A stretch of 64,000 nt of DNA from Paenibacillus sp. OV219 (GCF_900110075.1 NZ_FOCJ01000001.1:992001-1056000), one strand, 5' to 3'; shown: positions 8,977 to 18,589, counted from the stretch's first letter. The notes: generated by a model from the sequence alone, not told the origin. A program made the numbers and translations.

Positions 8977-9743
8977 TCGTCACTACCCCGCAGAAACCAT
9001 CTCCAGGACAGCTTGCCTACGCAGAGCAGATAGCAGCAGAACTTGGCGGCAGACTCGTTCCGCGTAAGCAGGATTCGCTCACGCTCCTTCGAGAGAAGTA
9101 CGGCGATAACCGCCTCCTTGTTGCAGATGAGAGGGGCTTGCGCTATTATGAGGAATCGGAGGAGCCGCTGTATTTTCATCCCAGCATGGCTTACGTCCGA
9201 GTGAAAAGAATGCGCAAGGGCGAGCTTGATCCGCTTATGACTCTCACCGGCTGCGAGCCTGGCGATGCGGTTGTCGATTGCACGGCAGGACTTGGATCGG
9301 ATTCGATCGTATTCTCTTATGCGGTTGGCGCGGAAGGCGCGGTTACGGCGATTGAGAGCGAACCCATTCTGTACACCGTCGTTCGAGAAGGGCTGCAATC
9401 CTATCACACGGAGCACACGGACGTGAACGAGGCATTCCGCCGAATCCAGATTCGTAACACGAACCATCTCGACTATCTAGAGCAACTGCAGGATAAGAGC
9501 GTCGATATCGTTTATTTCGACCCGATGTTCCGCAAACCGATGCACGATTCATCCGCGCTTCAGCCACTTCGAGGTCTCGCGAATAACGAAAAGCTCAGCG
9601 AACAATCGGTGCAGGAAGCGGTGCGCGTTGCTCGCAAAGCCGTCGTGCTCAAGGAGCATGCAGCAAGCAGTGAATTCGAGCGGCTGGGATTCAAACGCCA
9701 GCATATAAACAAAATTGCTTACGGAGTGATCCTGCCAACATGA
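8973..9743 (+). CDS. RsmJ-like class I SAM-dependent methyltransferase
   Basis: The 256-residue protein matches the family of E. coli RsmJ (YhiQ), which methylates a guanosine of 16S rRNA. It has VVDCTAGLGSDSIVFSYAVG as the SAM-binding loop, an acidic residue at the end of strand two (AIESEP), and the YFDPMFRKP motif in place of NPPY. N-terminal DSLTLLREKY and FHPSMAYVR are also family-like. B. subtilis YpiP is probably a relative. It overlaps mutL by ATGA and miaA at its own stop, so translation of all three is likely coupled. The rRNA target is inferred, not shown. Confidence 0.8.
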   Translation: MIVTTPQKPSPGQLAYAEQIAAELGGRLVPRKQDSLTLLREKYGDNRLLVADERGLRYYEESEEPLYFHPSMAYVRVKRMRKGELDPLMTLTGCEPGDAVVDCTAGLGSDSIVFSYAVGAEGAVTAIESEPILYTVVREGLQSYHTEHTDVNEAFRRIQIRNTNHLDYLEQLQDKSVDIVYFDPMFRKPMHDSSALQPLRGLANNEKLSEQSVQEAVRVARKAVVLKEHAASSEFERLGFKRQHINKIAYGVILPT

Positions 9744-10747
9744 TTTCAGCATCAAATGAGAGCGGCAAACAAAGACTGCTCGTGCTCATCGGGCCGACTG
9801 CGGTTGGTAAGACGAGAATGAGTCTTGATATTGCGAAAGCATGGAACGCCGAGATTATCTCAGGCGATTCCATTCAAGTGTATAAAGGAATGGATATCGG
9901 CACGGCTAAGATCAAGCTAGAGGAACGGGAAGGTATTCCCCATCATTTGATTGATATTTGCGAGCCTGAGCATCCGTTCTCGGTTGCGGAATTTCAAGAG
10001 CGGTGCGCCGCGCTTATTCCGGACATTGCGAGCCGAGGCAAGCTGCCGTTCATCGTTGGTGGTACTGGTCTCTACGTCGAGTCGGTCGCTTTTGGCTACG
10101 ATTTCGCCGATGTCGGCGGAGACGACGAATTCCGCGAGGAGATGCGCCTGTATGCTTTGTCCCACGGCGCCGAAGCGCTTCACGAGCGGCTCCGAGCGGT
10201 CGATCCGGTAGCGGCGCAGCGGCTTCATCCAAACGATCAGCGGCGCGTTATCCGAGCACTCGAAGTACATCATCTGACTGGTGGTACCGTATCTGAGCAG
10301 TTAGAAGGACAGAAAAAAGAATCTCCTTTCGAACTGTGTATTATTGGTCTTACTATGGACCGCGCGGTTCTTTATGAGAGGATCAATCAGCGCGTCGATG
10401 CGATGATTGAAGAAGGGCTGGTTGAAGAGGTGCGTGGGCTGCTCGCCAGAGGTGTTCCTTCGAATGCGGTGTCCATGCATGGGCTCGGCTATAAAGAAAT
10501 CGTTCACTATTTGGAAGGGCATCTGACGCTTGAGGAAGCGGTTGAGATGCTGAAGCGGGACACGCGCAGGTTCGCTAAGCGGCAACTATCGTGGTTCCGG
10601 CATATGAAAGATATCCATTGGATTGATAGTTCGGAAAACTTTAACAAGAATTTGAACTTGATTCATGCTATAATAGCAGGAAAGTTTAGGATGAATCTTG
10701 AATATACTTTTAACCAACCTTTTGACGATGGGGGTAAAATACAATGA
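9740..10747 (+). CDS. miaA: tRNA dimethylallyltransferase MiaA
   Basis: MiaA adds a dimethylallyl group to A37 of tRNAs that read U-starting codons. The P-loop [11 protein letters not shown] lies near the N terminus, followed by [33 protein letters not shown] and the later MHGLGYKEI and [15 protein letters not shown] motifs. The 335-residue product is about 20 longer than B. subtilis MiaA because the frame runs to the hfq start. It overlaps the previous gene (ATGA) and hfq (AATGA), and an extended -10 promoter for hfq lies inside its 3' end. Confidence 0.97.
   Translation: MISASNESGKQRLLVLIGPTAVGKTRMSLDIAKAWNAEIISGDSIQVYKGMDIGTAKIKLEEREGIPHHLIDICEPEHPFSVAEFQERCAALIPDIASRGKLPFIVGGTGLYVESVAFGYDFADVGGDDEFREEMRLYALSHGAEALHERLRAVDPVAAQRLHPNDQRRVIRALEVHHLTGGTVSEQLEGQKKESPFELCIIGLTMDRAVLYERINQRVDAMIEEGLVEEVRGLLARGVPSNAVSMHGLGYKEIVHYLEGHLTLEEAVEMLKRDTRRFAKRQLSWFRHMKDIHWIDSSENFNKNLNLIHAIIAGKFRMNLEYTFNQPFDDGGKIQ
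10666..10674 (+). promoter_or_regulatory. Extended -10 promoter for hfq inside miaA
   Basis: TGCTATAAT lies 70 bases upstream of the hfq start, within the 3' end of miaA. It could let hfq be transcribed apart from the mutSL-miaA operon. A TTGAAC upstream is too close (11 bases) to serve as -35, which an extended -10 does not need. Confidence 0.5.
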
Positions 10748-10986
10748 ACAAATCAATCAACATTCAGGATACATTTCTGAATCAACTTCGCAAAGACAGC
10801 GTGCCGGTAACGGTTTACCTGACGAATGGCTTCCAAATTCGCGGTGTCATCAAGGCGTTCGACAACTTCACGATCGTCATTGACAGCGAAGGCCGTCAGC
10901 AAATGGTGTACAAGCATGCGATCTCGACCTTTACCCCACAACGTAACGTTTCGCTAATGCAGATTCAAGAGAACAATGAAGCGTGA
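10744..10986 (+). CDS. hfq: RNA chaperone Hfq
   Basis: Hfq is a hexameric Sm-like RNA chaperone. The 80-residue protein has Sm1 ([29 protein letters not shown]) and Sm2 with the diagnostic [14 protein letters not shown] ribosome site lies about 6 bases before ATG 10744, and the start overlaps the miaA stop. The short C-terminal tail (QIQENNEA) is typical of Gram-positive Hfq. Confidence 0.97.
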   Translation: MNKSINIQDTFLNQLRKDSVPVTVYLTNGFQIRGVIKAFDNFTIVIDSEGRQQMVYKHAISTFTPQRNVSLMQIQENNEA

Positions 10987-11055
10987 GTGTCATGTAAGCA
11001 CGTTTTGAAACCTTTTTAAACCATGTTACGTTTAATTGGATAGCGGCAAGAAAGA

Positions 11056-11090
11056 GCAACCCTTGCGCTCATGCGGGGTTGTTTCTTTTT
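11056..11090 (+). terminator. Terminator after hfq
   Basis: CAACCC at about 11057-11062 pairs with GGGTTG at 11076-11081 around a GC-rich loop, followed by TTTCTTTTTG. It ends the mutS-mutL-rsmJ-miaA-hfq unit. Confidence 0.75.
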
Positions 11091-11193
11091 GTTACGGTTA
11101 TGTCGTTTCAGTATGGACCGTTGCCGTTTACACATATAGGGTATAAATAGAGAGAGAGGATATCTCACGGATGAACTGGAGGGGACCTTACAG

Positions 11194-13920
11194 ATGACTG
11201 AAGGACCACGCAGCACGAGGAGTAGTAAGGCGGAAAAGACCGGGAAGCCCGGCAAGAAGGGTAAGAAGCGCATCAATCGGCGCAAAGCAGCGATTTGGTT
11301 ATTCTTCACCGGTGCGATTGCTGTTGTTTGTGGCATTATCGGGTATTTGTTGATTATCCTGAACGGTGAACGCATTCTCTCAGAGAATCAAGATAAATTC
11401 GTGCTTCCGGAAGCGTCCACGATCTATGATTCGCAAGGCAAAGAGGTCACCAAGCTCTATCAGGCAGGCGGCAATCGTGAGAACGTCGAGTTCGCGGAAA
11501 TTCCGGAGTTGATGCGCGATGCGGTAATCGCGACAGAGGACCGACGTTTCGAAGCGCATTCCGGTATCGACCTATATTCGATTGGCCGTGCCATTGTACG
11601 AGATATCGTAGCACGCAGCGCCGTTGAAGGCGGCAGCACAATTACGCAGCAGCTTGCGAAGAACTTATTCCTGACGCAGGACAAAACCTTCTTCCGAAAA
11701 GCGACGGAAGCATCAATTGCAGTCGCGCTTGAGCATAAGAAGACGAAGGATGAGATTATTACGATGTACCTGAACCGGATCTATTTCGGCAAAGGGGTAT
11801 ACGGGATTAAATCTGCAGCAAAGTACTATTTTGATACCGATTTGAAAGACTTACAGCTATGGCAAATGGCGACGCTTGCGGGTATCCCTAAGGCGCCGGG
11901 CACTTACAATCCGATTAGCAATCCGGATAACTCGATGGAGCGTCGCGGCGTTGTACTTCAGCTGATGCAGAGTCAGGGCTATATCACGCAAGCGCAGATG
12001 GATGAAGCGAAGTCGGTCAAGTATGTGCCTGTTGAGCATGCGAAGACGGCGAGCGATACGTATCCGGCGTTCCTGGACTTCGTCATTAACGAAGCCGAGC
12101 AGGTCAGTGGTTTGACGGAGGAACAGCTGCGCAGCGGCGGTTATAACATCTATACGACGCTGAACACGCAGGCTCAATCCGCTGCTGAGAAGCAGTTCGA
12201 GGATGACGACAACTTCGAGAAGAGCGTTGATGACCAGCAAGAGCAAGCCGCAATGATTATTGTCGACCACCGTAATGGAGCGATTCAAGGGCTTGTCGGC
12301 GGTCGGGATTATGTGAAGAAAGGGCTGAACCGCATACTTGTGCCGCGTCAGCCTGGCTCTTCATTTAAGCCAATTACGGTCTATGGTCCTGCAATTGATT
12401 CAGGTGACTGGTATCCGTGGTCAATCTTGCAGGATACGAAGACTTGCTATGGTTCTTACTGTCCGACAGATTCGAATAAAGTCAAATATGTCGGTCCGAT
12501 CCAAATGAAGCAGTCTCTCAAGGAATCGCGTAACGCATCTGCGGTATGGCTGCTCAATGAAATCGGAGTGAAGACTGGACTCAAATTCGCGGACAAAATG
12601 GGCTTTACCCTCGACAGCACGCAAGACCGTAACTTGGCGATTGGCCTCGGCGGTTTGACGAATGGGGTAACGCCGTTTGAGATGGCGAAGGCATACAGCG
12701 CTTTTGCGAATGATGGCAAGTCGGTTGATCCGCATTCCTTAACCAAGATTACTGATAAGGAAGGCGATTCGCTATACGAGTATAGCGAGCCGAAGTCGGA
12801 GCAGCTAATGAAGACGGAGACTGCCACCTATATGACGCAAATGATGCAGGCTGTTCTGGAGAAGGGCGGAACAGGCGTTAATGCCCGCCTTGATCGTCCA
12901 GTAGCAGGTAAGACCGGTACGACGCAGAATGGTATCCCAGGTCTCGTGAATGGATACAACCGTGATGCCTGGTTCGCTGGTTATACACCGGAATGGACGG
13001 CCGTCGTCTGGATGGGCTATGATCATACCGATAAGGATCATATGATAAAGAAGAGCAGCTCCCAAGCCGCAGCATTGTTCGGCAAAGTGATGAGTGAAGC
13101 GATGAAAGGTGTGCCAAAAGGAAGCTTTGCGAAGCCAAGTGATGTTCAAGAAGAGCAGCCACCGGTTGGCATTACGAACTTTAACGCCATCTACGACGAG
13201 CAAGCTGCCATTGTGAAGCTGGCTTGGTCACCAGTTGAAGGCACAGGCATGACCTACCGTATCTATCGCAAAGAAGCGAGCGAGGCTCAATTCACGAAGC
13301 TGATGGATGCACTCGATGCGACTGGCGTGGACGATATGAGCGTAATGCCAGGGATGAGCTATCAGTACTATGTCACAGCGTACGATCCGCAGAAGGAAAT
13401 GGAAGGTACGCCTTCTGAGACGCTCAAGGTCGATATTCCTGAGGTGGAGATTACACCTCCTGCGGAAGAAACGCCAGGCAATGGTAATGGAGGCAACCCA
13501 GGCAATGGAAACGAGGGAACACAGCCTGGTGAGACTCCAGGTAACGGAACCGAAACACCAGGTAACGGCGGACAGGAAACACCAGGCAATGGTGGGACGG
13601 AAACGCCTGATAATGGCGGTACAACGCCTGGTGACGGTGGAAACAACGGACAGACGCCTGGTAACGGCGGCACGCAGACGCCTGGGAATGGTGGACAGCC
13701 AGCTGAGCCAGGAACTGGCAGCGGCGGCAATGCCGGTACTAACAGTGGCACGGGAACGACGCCAGGTGCAAGCACGGATAATGGGGCTGGCAACGCATCA
13801 GGCGGCGATCAGACCCAGCCTGCGAATGACGGCACATTACCGGTTGACAGCCAACAAGGCCAGAACGTGCAGAGCGGCGGCACGTCCAATCAAACAACGA
13901 CTACGACTACTACCCCTTAA
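11194..13920 (+). CDS. Class A penicillin-binding protein (PBP1A family)
   Basis: A bifunctional peptidoglycan synthase. After a basic cytosolic tail comes one membrane segment (about residues 30-55). The glycosyltransferase domain shows EDRRFEAHSGID with catalytic Glu115 and GGSTITQQLAKN. The transpeptidase has Ser389-xx-Lys392 (GSSFKP), SRN in the second motif and Lys573-Thr-Gly-Thr. A fibronectin type III-like domain (about 655-740) follows, then about 165 residues of Thr/Pro/Gly/Asn repeats. It resembles B. subtilis ponA in length and plan (908 aa). GGAGGGG precedes ATG 11194. The repetitive tail probably extends into the wall. Confidence 0.95.
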   Translation: MTEGPRSTRSSKAEKTGKPGKKGKKRINRRKAAIWLFFTGAIAVVCGIIGYLLIILNGERILSENQDKFVLPEASTIYDSQGKEVTKLYQAGGNRENVEFAEIPELMRDAVIATEDRRFEAHSGIDLYSIGRAIVRDIVARSAVEGGSTITQQLAKNLFLTQDKTFFRKATEASIAVALEHKKTKDEIITMYLNRIYFGKGVYGIKSAAKYYFDTDLKDLQLWQMATLAGIPKAPGTYNPISNPDNSMERRGVVLQLMQSQGYITQAQMDEAKSVKYVPVEHAKTASDTYPAFLDFVINEAEQVSGLTEEQLRSGGYNIYTTLNTQAQSAAEKQFEDDDNFEKSVDDQQEQAAMIIVDHRNGAIQGLVGGRDYVKKGLNRILVPRQPGSSFKPITVYGPAIDSGDWYPWSILQDTKTCYGSYCPTDSNKVKYVGPIQMKQSLKESRNASAVWLLNEIGVKTGLKFADKMGFTLDSTQDRNLAIGLGGLTNGVTPFEMAKAYSAFANDGKSVDPHSLTKITDKEGDSLYEYSEPKSEQLMKTETATYMTQMMQAVLEKGGTGVNARLDRPVAGKTGTTQNGIPGLVNGYNRDAWFAGYTPEWTAVVWMGYDHTDKDHMIKKSSSQAAALFGKVMSEAMKGVPKGSFAKPSDVQEEQPPVGITNFNAIYDEQAAIVKLAWSPVEGTGMTYRIYRKEASEAQFTKLMDALDATGVDDMSVMPGMSYQYYVTAYDPQKEMEGTPSETLKVDIPEVEITPPAEETPGNGNGGNPGNGNEGTQPGETPGNGTETPGNGGQETPGNGGTETPDNGGTTPGDGGNNGQTPGNGGTQTPGNGGQPAEPGTGSGGNAGTNSGTGTTPGASTDNGAGNASGGDQTQPANDGTLPVDSQQGQNVQSGGTSNQTTTTTTTP
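13470..13710 (+). repeat. Imperfect CCAGGTAACGGCGG-type repeats in the PBP tail
   Basis: Degenerate copies of a short unit encoding TPGNGG or ETPGNGG recur through the 3' end of the PBP gene. The codons vary between copies, which argues for an old expansion held by selection at protein level. Confidence 0.8.
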
Positions 13921-13950
13921 TATGTGGGACATTTGGAGGCAATTCCGAAC

Positions 13951-14670
13951 ATGATGAACCGAACTGCGCTAGTACTCATTCTGTCAGCTATGCTAATTGT
14001 GGTAGCTGGATGCGGCAGTAAATCCGAAAACAATACGATTCAGAACAATCAAGGCGCGGTTAGCGATACGACGAACAATTCGGCTGGAAATACAACGACA
14101 GGCGGAGCCTCGAATTCGGCGACAACAACACCGAAGCAATGGAAAAAGATGCCGGAGATGTCCATTGATACTGCGAAGACGTACAGTGCAGTATTCAAAA
14201 CGAACAAAGGCGAGTTTACGGTCGACTTGTACGCGAAGGATGCGCCGCAAACCGTTAACAGCTTCGTCTTCCTATCTAAGGAGAAGTACTATGACGGCGT
14301 TCCGTTCCACCGCATTATTCAGAATTTCATGATTCAGAGCGGCGATCCAACGGGTACTGGAATGGGCGGTCCTGGTTATAACGTGCCAGACGAGTTCAAT
14401 AACGGGTACAAGTTCGAGGATGGAACGCTTGCGATGGCCAACACGGGTCAGAAGAACACAGGCGGCAGCCAATTCTTTATTTGTACTGGAGCGGACGCAG
14501 CTTTCTTGAATAAACAGCCGAACTACACCATTTTCGGTAAAGTAACCAAGGGGATGGATGTCGTGAAAGAAATCGCGAAAACGCCGGTTGGACCTGGCAA
14601 CGGTGAGCAAGCAGATAGCAAGCCGACAGAGGATGTCCATATCGAGACGATTACCATTACAGAGAAATGA
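13951..14670 (+). CDS. Lipoprotein peptidyl-prolyl cis-trans isomerase (cyclophilin)
   Basis: The start at ATG 13951 follows GGAGG by 11 bases. The N terminus is a lipoprotein signal peptide with lipobox VVAGC, then a Ser/Asn/Thr-rich spacer. The rest is a cyclophilin domain: FTVDLYAKDAPQTVNSFVFL, YYDGVPFHRII, FMIQSGDPTGTGMGGPGY, GTLAMANTG and GSQFFI. It should act outside the membrane in folding of secreted proteins. It begins 30 bases after the PBP gene and the two may share a transcript, fitting a cell-envelope role. Confidence 0.92.
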   Translation: MMNRTALVLILSAMLIVVAGCGSKSENNTIQNNQGAVSDTTNNSAGNTTTGGASNSATTTPKQWKKMPEMSIDTAKTYSAVFKTNKGEFTVDLYAKDAPQTVNSFVFLSKEKYYDGVPFHRIIQNFMIQSGDPTGTGMGGPGYNVPDEFNNGYKFEDGTLAMANTGQKNTGGSQFFICTGADAAFLNKQPNYTIFGKVTKGMDVVKEIAKTPVGPGNGEQADSKPTEDVHIETITITEK

Positions 14671-14681
14671 GCTTGAATTGA

Positions 14682-14717
14682 AGAGGGGGCAGCGGTTGCT
14701 GCCCTCCTTTTGCATTT
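14682..14717 (+). terminator. Terminator after the cyclophilin gene
   Basis: GAGGGGGCAGC pairs with GCTGCCCTCC around a GGTT-containing loop, followed by TTTTGCATTTT. Strong GC stem with T tract. Confidence 0.85.
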
Positions 14718-14898
14718 TGAGGCAAGCAGGGCTTGGTTTATTTTACTGGTTGACTGGAATATGGACGTTATGTTGTGGTAAGCTTTTTTTAATAAGGGAA
14801 ATCTACCCTTCTGCAACGTTCTGACTGAGGTGTCAGGTCTGCAGGTGTGCTTCCGCGCTGTAACGTTTGGCGCGATCCTAACGGAAAGGTCGTTCCGT

Positions 14899-15453
14899 AT
14901 GAAACGAAAATTTTCTGACCGAGCCAATTGGCGCCGCATTTTGCGAAGAAGCTATACGTGCCTTGCGATGGACGCAGACGAGTTTAGAGGACTTGTAACG
15001 TTCTACCGCATTCATGAATTGCGTGAACCGCTTTGGAAAGAATACAACGGGCGTAGATTATGCCTCGCTGACCGCGGATATTTATGGATGCAGCATTTTC
15101 CGCGAGGAGAACATTTTGTAGTGACGACGATGTTTGATGATAAGAACCGGGTCGTTCAATGGTATATCGATATTTGTAAGACGCAAGGTCTGACAGACCA
15201 ACAGGTGCCGTGGTTTGACGATTTGTATCTGGATGTCGTTGTACTGCCGACCGGGGAAGTGTTCCTGCTTGATGAGGATGAGCTTGAGGAAGCTGTAAGT
15301 CAAGGTACCGTAACGATCAAGGACGCTGCCCTTGCGCGCAAGACGGCGGGAAGGCTGTTGTCTACGATACGTAACGGACGATTCCGATATTTCACGCTCA
15401 GTCTCAAGCATCGCAAAGCACTTGCTCAGAATGGAGAACTTAGCGAATCATGA
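14899..15453 (+). CDS. DUF402 domain protein
   Basis: A 184-residue protein of the DUF402 family. This family includes B. subtilis YgaC-type nucleoside di/triphosphate phosphatases and FomD-like enzymes. Family features are LCLADRGYLWMQHFP, a YIDICK segment and WFDDLYLDVVVLPTGEVFLLDEDEL, whose acidic residues would bind metal. I chose ATG 14899 (MKRKFSD) over 14830 because GGAAAGG lies upstream. It overlaps the next start by ATGA. The substrate is not evident. Confidence 0.8.
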   Translation: MKRKFSDRANWRRILRRSYTCLAMDADEFRGLVTFYRIHELREPLWKEYNGRRLCLADRGYLWMQHFPRGEHFVVTTMFDDKNRVVQWYIDICKTQGLTDQQVPWFDDLYLDVVVLPTGEVFLLDEDELEEAVSQGTVTIKDAALARKTAGRLLSTIRNGRFRYFTLSLKHRKALAQNGELSES

Positions 15454-16130
15454 AATCAGTCCCAGCTACGAAGAAGCCCAAGAAGCGCAGCGTCCGCAGT
15501 CGGTACCGGATTATTCGGCTCCTGCTGCGGATTACCGCTTTCGGTGCAGCATTCGGTGTATTCTGGTGCGCCTATTTGCTTTACCTCATTAACGGCTACG
15601 ACGCCCCGAAGACCATTCCTAAGGCTGACGCTGCTATCATACTCGGTGCGGCCTTGTGGTCTGACAAGCCAAGCCCTGGACTTAAAGAGCGGCTCGATTA
15701 TGGCCTCGGTTTGTACAAGCAGCGGAAGGTCGCGCATTTTATATTGTCGGGTGGACATGATCATAACGGCTCTACCTTATCTGAAGCGGAAGGGATGCGC
15801 GATTATCTGACGGCGAAAGGCGTGCCTGTGGAAGCGATGGTGCTGGAGGAGGATTCACGCAGTACATACGAGAATTTGCTGTTCAGCAAACCGCTTGCGC
15901 GTAAGCACGGGTGGAACCATCTGTTTATCGTGACGAATGACTTCCATGCGCCGCGGGCTCTGGATATTGCCCAGTACCTTGATTATCCGGGCGATACGAT
16001 GGCGCTTGGTTTCAAGTCACAAGTACTCTCAATCAGTTACAATTACTCGCGTGAGGTACTTGCCTTCACGAAGTGGAAGCTTGATGAACTGCTGCTGAGG
16101 ATGGGCGTTCAATTGCCGAATTCCTTTTGA
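15450..16130 (+). CDS. YdcF/ElyC family protein (DUF218)
   Basis: A basic N terminus and one membrane segment (about residues 22-46) precede a DUF218 domain: ADAAIILGAALW, RLDYGLGLY, ILSGGHDHNG, SEAEGMRDYL, EEDSRSTYENL and IVTNDFHAPRA. Relatives such as SanA and ElyC act in envelope maintenance, and the exact reaction is unknown. The start overlaps the DUF402 gene stop (ATGA), so the pair is translationally coupled. Confidence 0.85.
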   Translation: MKSVPATKKPKKRSVRSRYRIIRLLLRITAFGAAFGVFWCAYLLYLINGYDAPKTIPKADAAIILGAALWSDKPSPGLKERLDYGLGLYKQRKVAHFILSGGHDHNGSTLSEAEGMRDYLTAKGVPVEAMVLEEDSRSTYENLLFSKPLARKHGWNHLFIVTNDFHAPRALDIAQYLDYPGDTMALGFKSQVLSISYNYSREVLAFTKWKLDELLLRMGVQLPNSF

Positions 16131-16162
16131 CATAGACTCTGTAAGCCTGGCTTCGAAAACTG

Positions 16163-16192
16163 TTAATATGGCAGATATCACTAGAATACAAT
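16163..16192 (+). promoter_or_regulatory. Possible SigE-type promoter of spoVK
   Basis: TTAATAT at 16163-16169 and AATACAAT at 16185-16192, 15 bases apart, partly match the SigE pattern (ATATT and CATACAAT). B. subtilis spoVK is known to be mother-cell expressed. The match is imperfect. Confidence 0.3.
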
Positions 16193-16238
16193 GGATTATA
16201 CGTGCAGCTGATGCCGATGATCCAGCGAAGGATAGGTG

Positions 16239-17234
16239 ATGAAGCAGATGGACGATCGAGTCGTATCAACAGGAGGGGGCGGCAGCGGCAGACCTTCGCG
16301 GCAAATTAATGTGGTGCTTCGCAGCAGTGAAACTTTTGCAGCATCGACGAGCAGCTCGGCGCAAGCGCTTGACAGCGAGCCGGTAGCTGCGGCAAGACCA
16401 TTGTCCGCGAATGATCCATACCTCGAAATCCAGCGGGAGCTTGATCCGATGGTCGGTTTGGACAATGTCAAACTGCTCATTTATGAGATTTATGCGCTGC
16501 TGCAGATTAGCCGAATGCGCTCAGACGCAGGGCTGTCAGGCGGCTCGCATGTGTACCATATGATCTTCACAGGCAATCCGGGGACAGGCAAGACTTCTAT
16601 TGCGCGGATTGTAGCGAAGCTGTTTAACAAGATGGGCGTCCTCTCGAAAGGTCACATGATTGAAGTCGAACGAGCTGATTTGGTTGGCGAGTATATCGGT
16701 CATACTGCTCAGAAGACGCGTGATCTCGTGCGAAAAGCGCTTGGCGGCGTTCTGTTTGTGGACGAAGCGTACAGCTTGGCTAGAGGCGGCGAGAAGGATT
16801 TTGGCAAGGAAGCAATTGATACGCTCGTGAAGGCGATGGAGGATTATCGGAATCAATTCGTTCTTATCTTGGCCGGTTACCCGCTTGAGATTGAGAATTT
16901 CCTGATGACGAATCCGGGCCTTCCTTCCAGATTCCCGATCCAAATTGATTTTCCCGATTACTCCATAGACCAGCTCATTCAGATCGCGGAGCTCATGGCG
17001 AAGGATCGGGACTACACGCTTATGCCGCAGACGATATTTAAGCTGAGGCAGCATCTTATGCAAGAGAAAGCGATCTCGATGTTTTCTTTCAGCAACGCGC
17101 GATATGTGCGCAATATAATAGAGAAAGCGTTCAGGCATCAAGCTGTTCGCCTCTTGAATCAATACTCGAGCAGTTCTCCTGGGAAGCAGGAGCTGATGAC
17201 TGTTCGCCCGGAAGATTTGAAATGGGATAAGTAA
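16239..17234 (+). CDS. spoVK: Stage V sporulation protein K (AAA ATPase)
   Basis: SpoVK is a CbxX/CfqX-type AAA ATPase needed for spore maturation. After a low-complexity N-terminal stretch, residues about 70-330 hold the AAA module: Walker A GNPGTGKTS, Walker B GGVLFVDEAYSL, GYPLEIENFL and PGLPSRFP with the arginine finger. Starts at 16236 (GTG), 16239 (ATG) and 16248 (ATG) are possible; 16239 has the best spacing to AAGGA. The order spoVK-hflX-ynbB-glnR-glnA matches B. subtilis. Confidence 0.93.
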   Translation: MKQMDDRVVSTGGGGSGRPSRQINVVLRSSETFAASTSSSAQALDSEPVAAARPLSANDPYLEIQRELDPMVGLDNVKLLIYEIYALLQISRMRSDAGLSGGSHVYHMIFTGNPGTGKTSIARIVAKLFNKMGVLSKGHMIEVERADLVGEYIGHTAQKTRDLVRKALGGVLFVDEAYSLARGGEKDFGKEAIDTLVKAMEDYRNQFVLILAGYPLEIENFLMTNPGLPSRFPIQIDFPDYSIDQLIQIAELMAKDRDYTLMPQTIFKLRQHLMQEKAISMFSFSNARYVRNIIEKAFRHQAVRLLNQYSSSSPGKQELMTVRPEDLKWDK

Positions 17235-17257
17235 TAGGCAAGCATAGAAGGAGTTGC

Positions 17258-18559
17258 ATGGCAAGTATGCGGCAAAGTACGTACGATACAGAAAATGAAC
17301 TGCAGGATCGCGCGGTCCTCGTCAGTCTGGTAACGCCAAATATAAAGCGGGGTACTGGCGATCCTGAGCATTCCTTGCAAGAGCTTGTCAGCTTGGCTGA
17401 GACGGCAGGCGTTGAAGTGCTCTCCACGTTGACGCAGAATAAAGAGTCGGTGGATACCAAATGGTTTATCGGCAAAGGGAAAGTCGAGGAGCTGCGAGCA
17501 GTTGCTGAGGAGTTAGGCGCTACGACGGCGATCTTCGATCAGGAGCTCTCCGGTGCGCAGGTGCGCAATCTGGAAGCGACGCTCGATCTGAAGATTATTG
17601 ATCGGACGCAGCTCATCCTCGATATCTTCGCGCAGCGGGCTAAGACGCGCGAGGGTATTATTCAAGTTGAGCTGGCACAGCTGAGCTATTTGCTCCCGAG
17701 GCTGTCTGGCCACGGCAAGAATCTCTCCCGTCTAGGCGGGGGGATCGGAACGAGAGGTCCCGGTGAAACGAAGCTGGAGACGGACCGCCGTCATATCCGG
17801 GATCGAATCTCTGATCTAAAGCATGTCCTCGACGAAGTTGTCCGCCATCGGACGCTGCACCGTGAACGCAGACGGAAGTCCGGCGTGCAGCAGGTTGCTC
17901 TGGTTGGCTATACGAATGCCGGCAAGTCAACATTGCTTCGTGAGCTGACAGCCGCGGACGTTTATGTCGAGAACCAATTGTTCGCAACACTTGACCCGAC
18001 ATCAAGAACGCTGGAGCTGCCGAGCGGCAAAGAAGTAATACTCACCGATACGGTTGGATTTATTCAGAACTTGCCGCATGACTTGGTAGCGGCTTTCCGG
18101 GCAACACTGGAAGAGGTGAACGAAGCAGATCTCGTTCTGCATGTCATCGATAGCTCATCCATTATGCGTGAGGAGCAAATTCGCGTTGTAGAGCGGATTC
18201 TGAACGAGCTTGGGGCGGCAGGCAAGCCGACGCTGATGATCTATAACAAGATCGATATGTGCGAGGATGTTGACTCTGAGCTGATACCGGCGAACGGACA
18301 AGATACCCTCGTCATGAGTGCGTACAACACAGACGATTTGCTCCGTTTGAGACAGATGATTCAAGATCGGATGACGGGGGATACGAAAACTTTTATGCTG
18401 CCGGCTGAACGCGGTGATCTGATCGCTCTTGCGTACCGAACAGGTGACGTTATCGAACAGACCGTTGATGGCGATTATATGCGATTGACTGTGCAGCTGA
18501 GCAAACAGGACTACGAAGTGCACGGGTATAAGCTAGAAGCATTCGTGGAACTGGCATAA
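17258..18559 (+). CDS. hflX: GTPase HflX
   Basis: HflX is a ribosome-associated GTPase that splits stalled ribosomes. Its N-terminal domain includes WFIGKGKVEEL, IFDQELSGAQVRNLE and IIDRTQLILDIFAQRA, followed by the RLGGGIGTRGPGETKLE motif. The G domain shows GYTNAGKST (G1), DTVGFI (G3) and NKID (G4). ATG 17258 has AAGGAG 4 bases before it. It lies 23 bases after spoVK. Confidence 0.96.
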   Translation: MASMRQSTYDTENELQDRAVLVSLVTPNIKRGTGDPEHSLQELVSLAETAGVEVLSTLTQNKESVDTKWFIGKGKVEELRAVAEELGATTAIFDQELSGAQVRNLEATLDLKIIDRTQLILDIFAQRAKTREGIIQVELAQLSYLLPRLSGHGKNLSRLGGGIGTRGPGETKLETDRRHIRDRISDLKHVLDEVVRHRTLHRERRRKSGVQQVALVGYTNAGKSTLLRELTAADVYVENQLFATLDPTSRTLELPSGKEVILTDTVGFIQNLPHDLVAAFRATLEEVNEADLVLHVIDSSSIMREEQIRVVERILNELGAAGKPTLMIYNKIDMCEDVDSELIPANGQDTLVMSAYNTDDLLRLRQMIQDRMTGDTKTFMLPAERGDLIALAYRTGDVIEQTVDGDYMRLTVQLSKQDYEVHGYKLEAFVELA

Positions 18560-18589
18560 CGAAGGAACTATTGAGGAGAGACATCTATC

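Noticed and set aside
10652-10674. TTGAAC and TATAAT as a classical promoter for hfq
   Set aside because: The spacer would be only 11 bases; the TGC before TATAAT makes an extended -10 the better reading.
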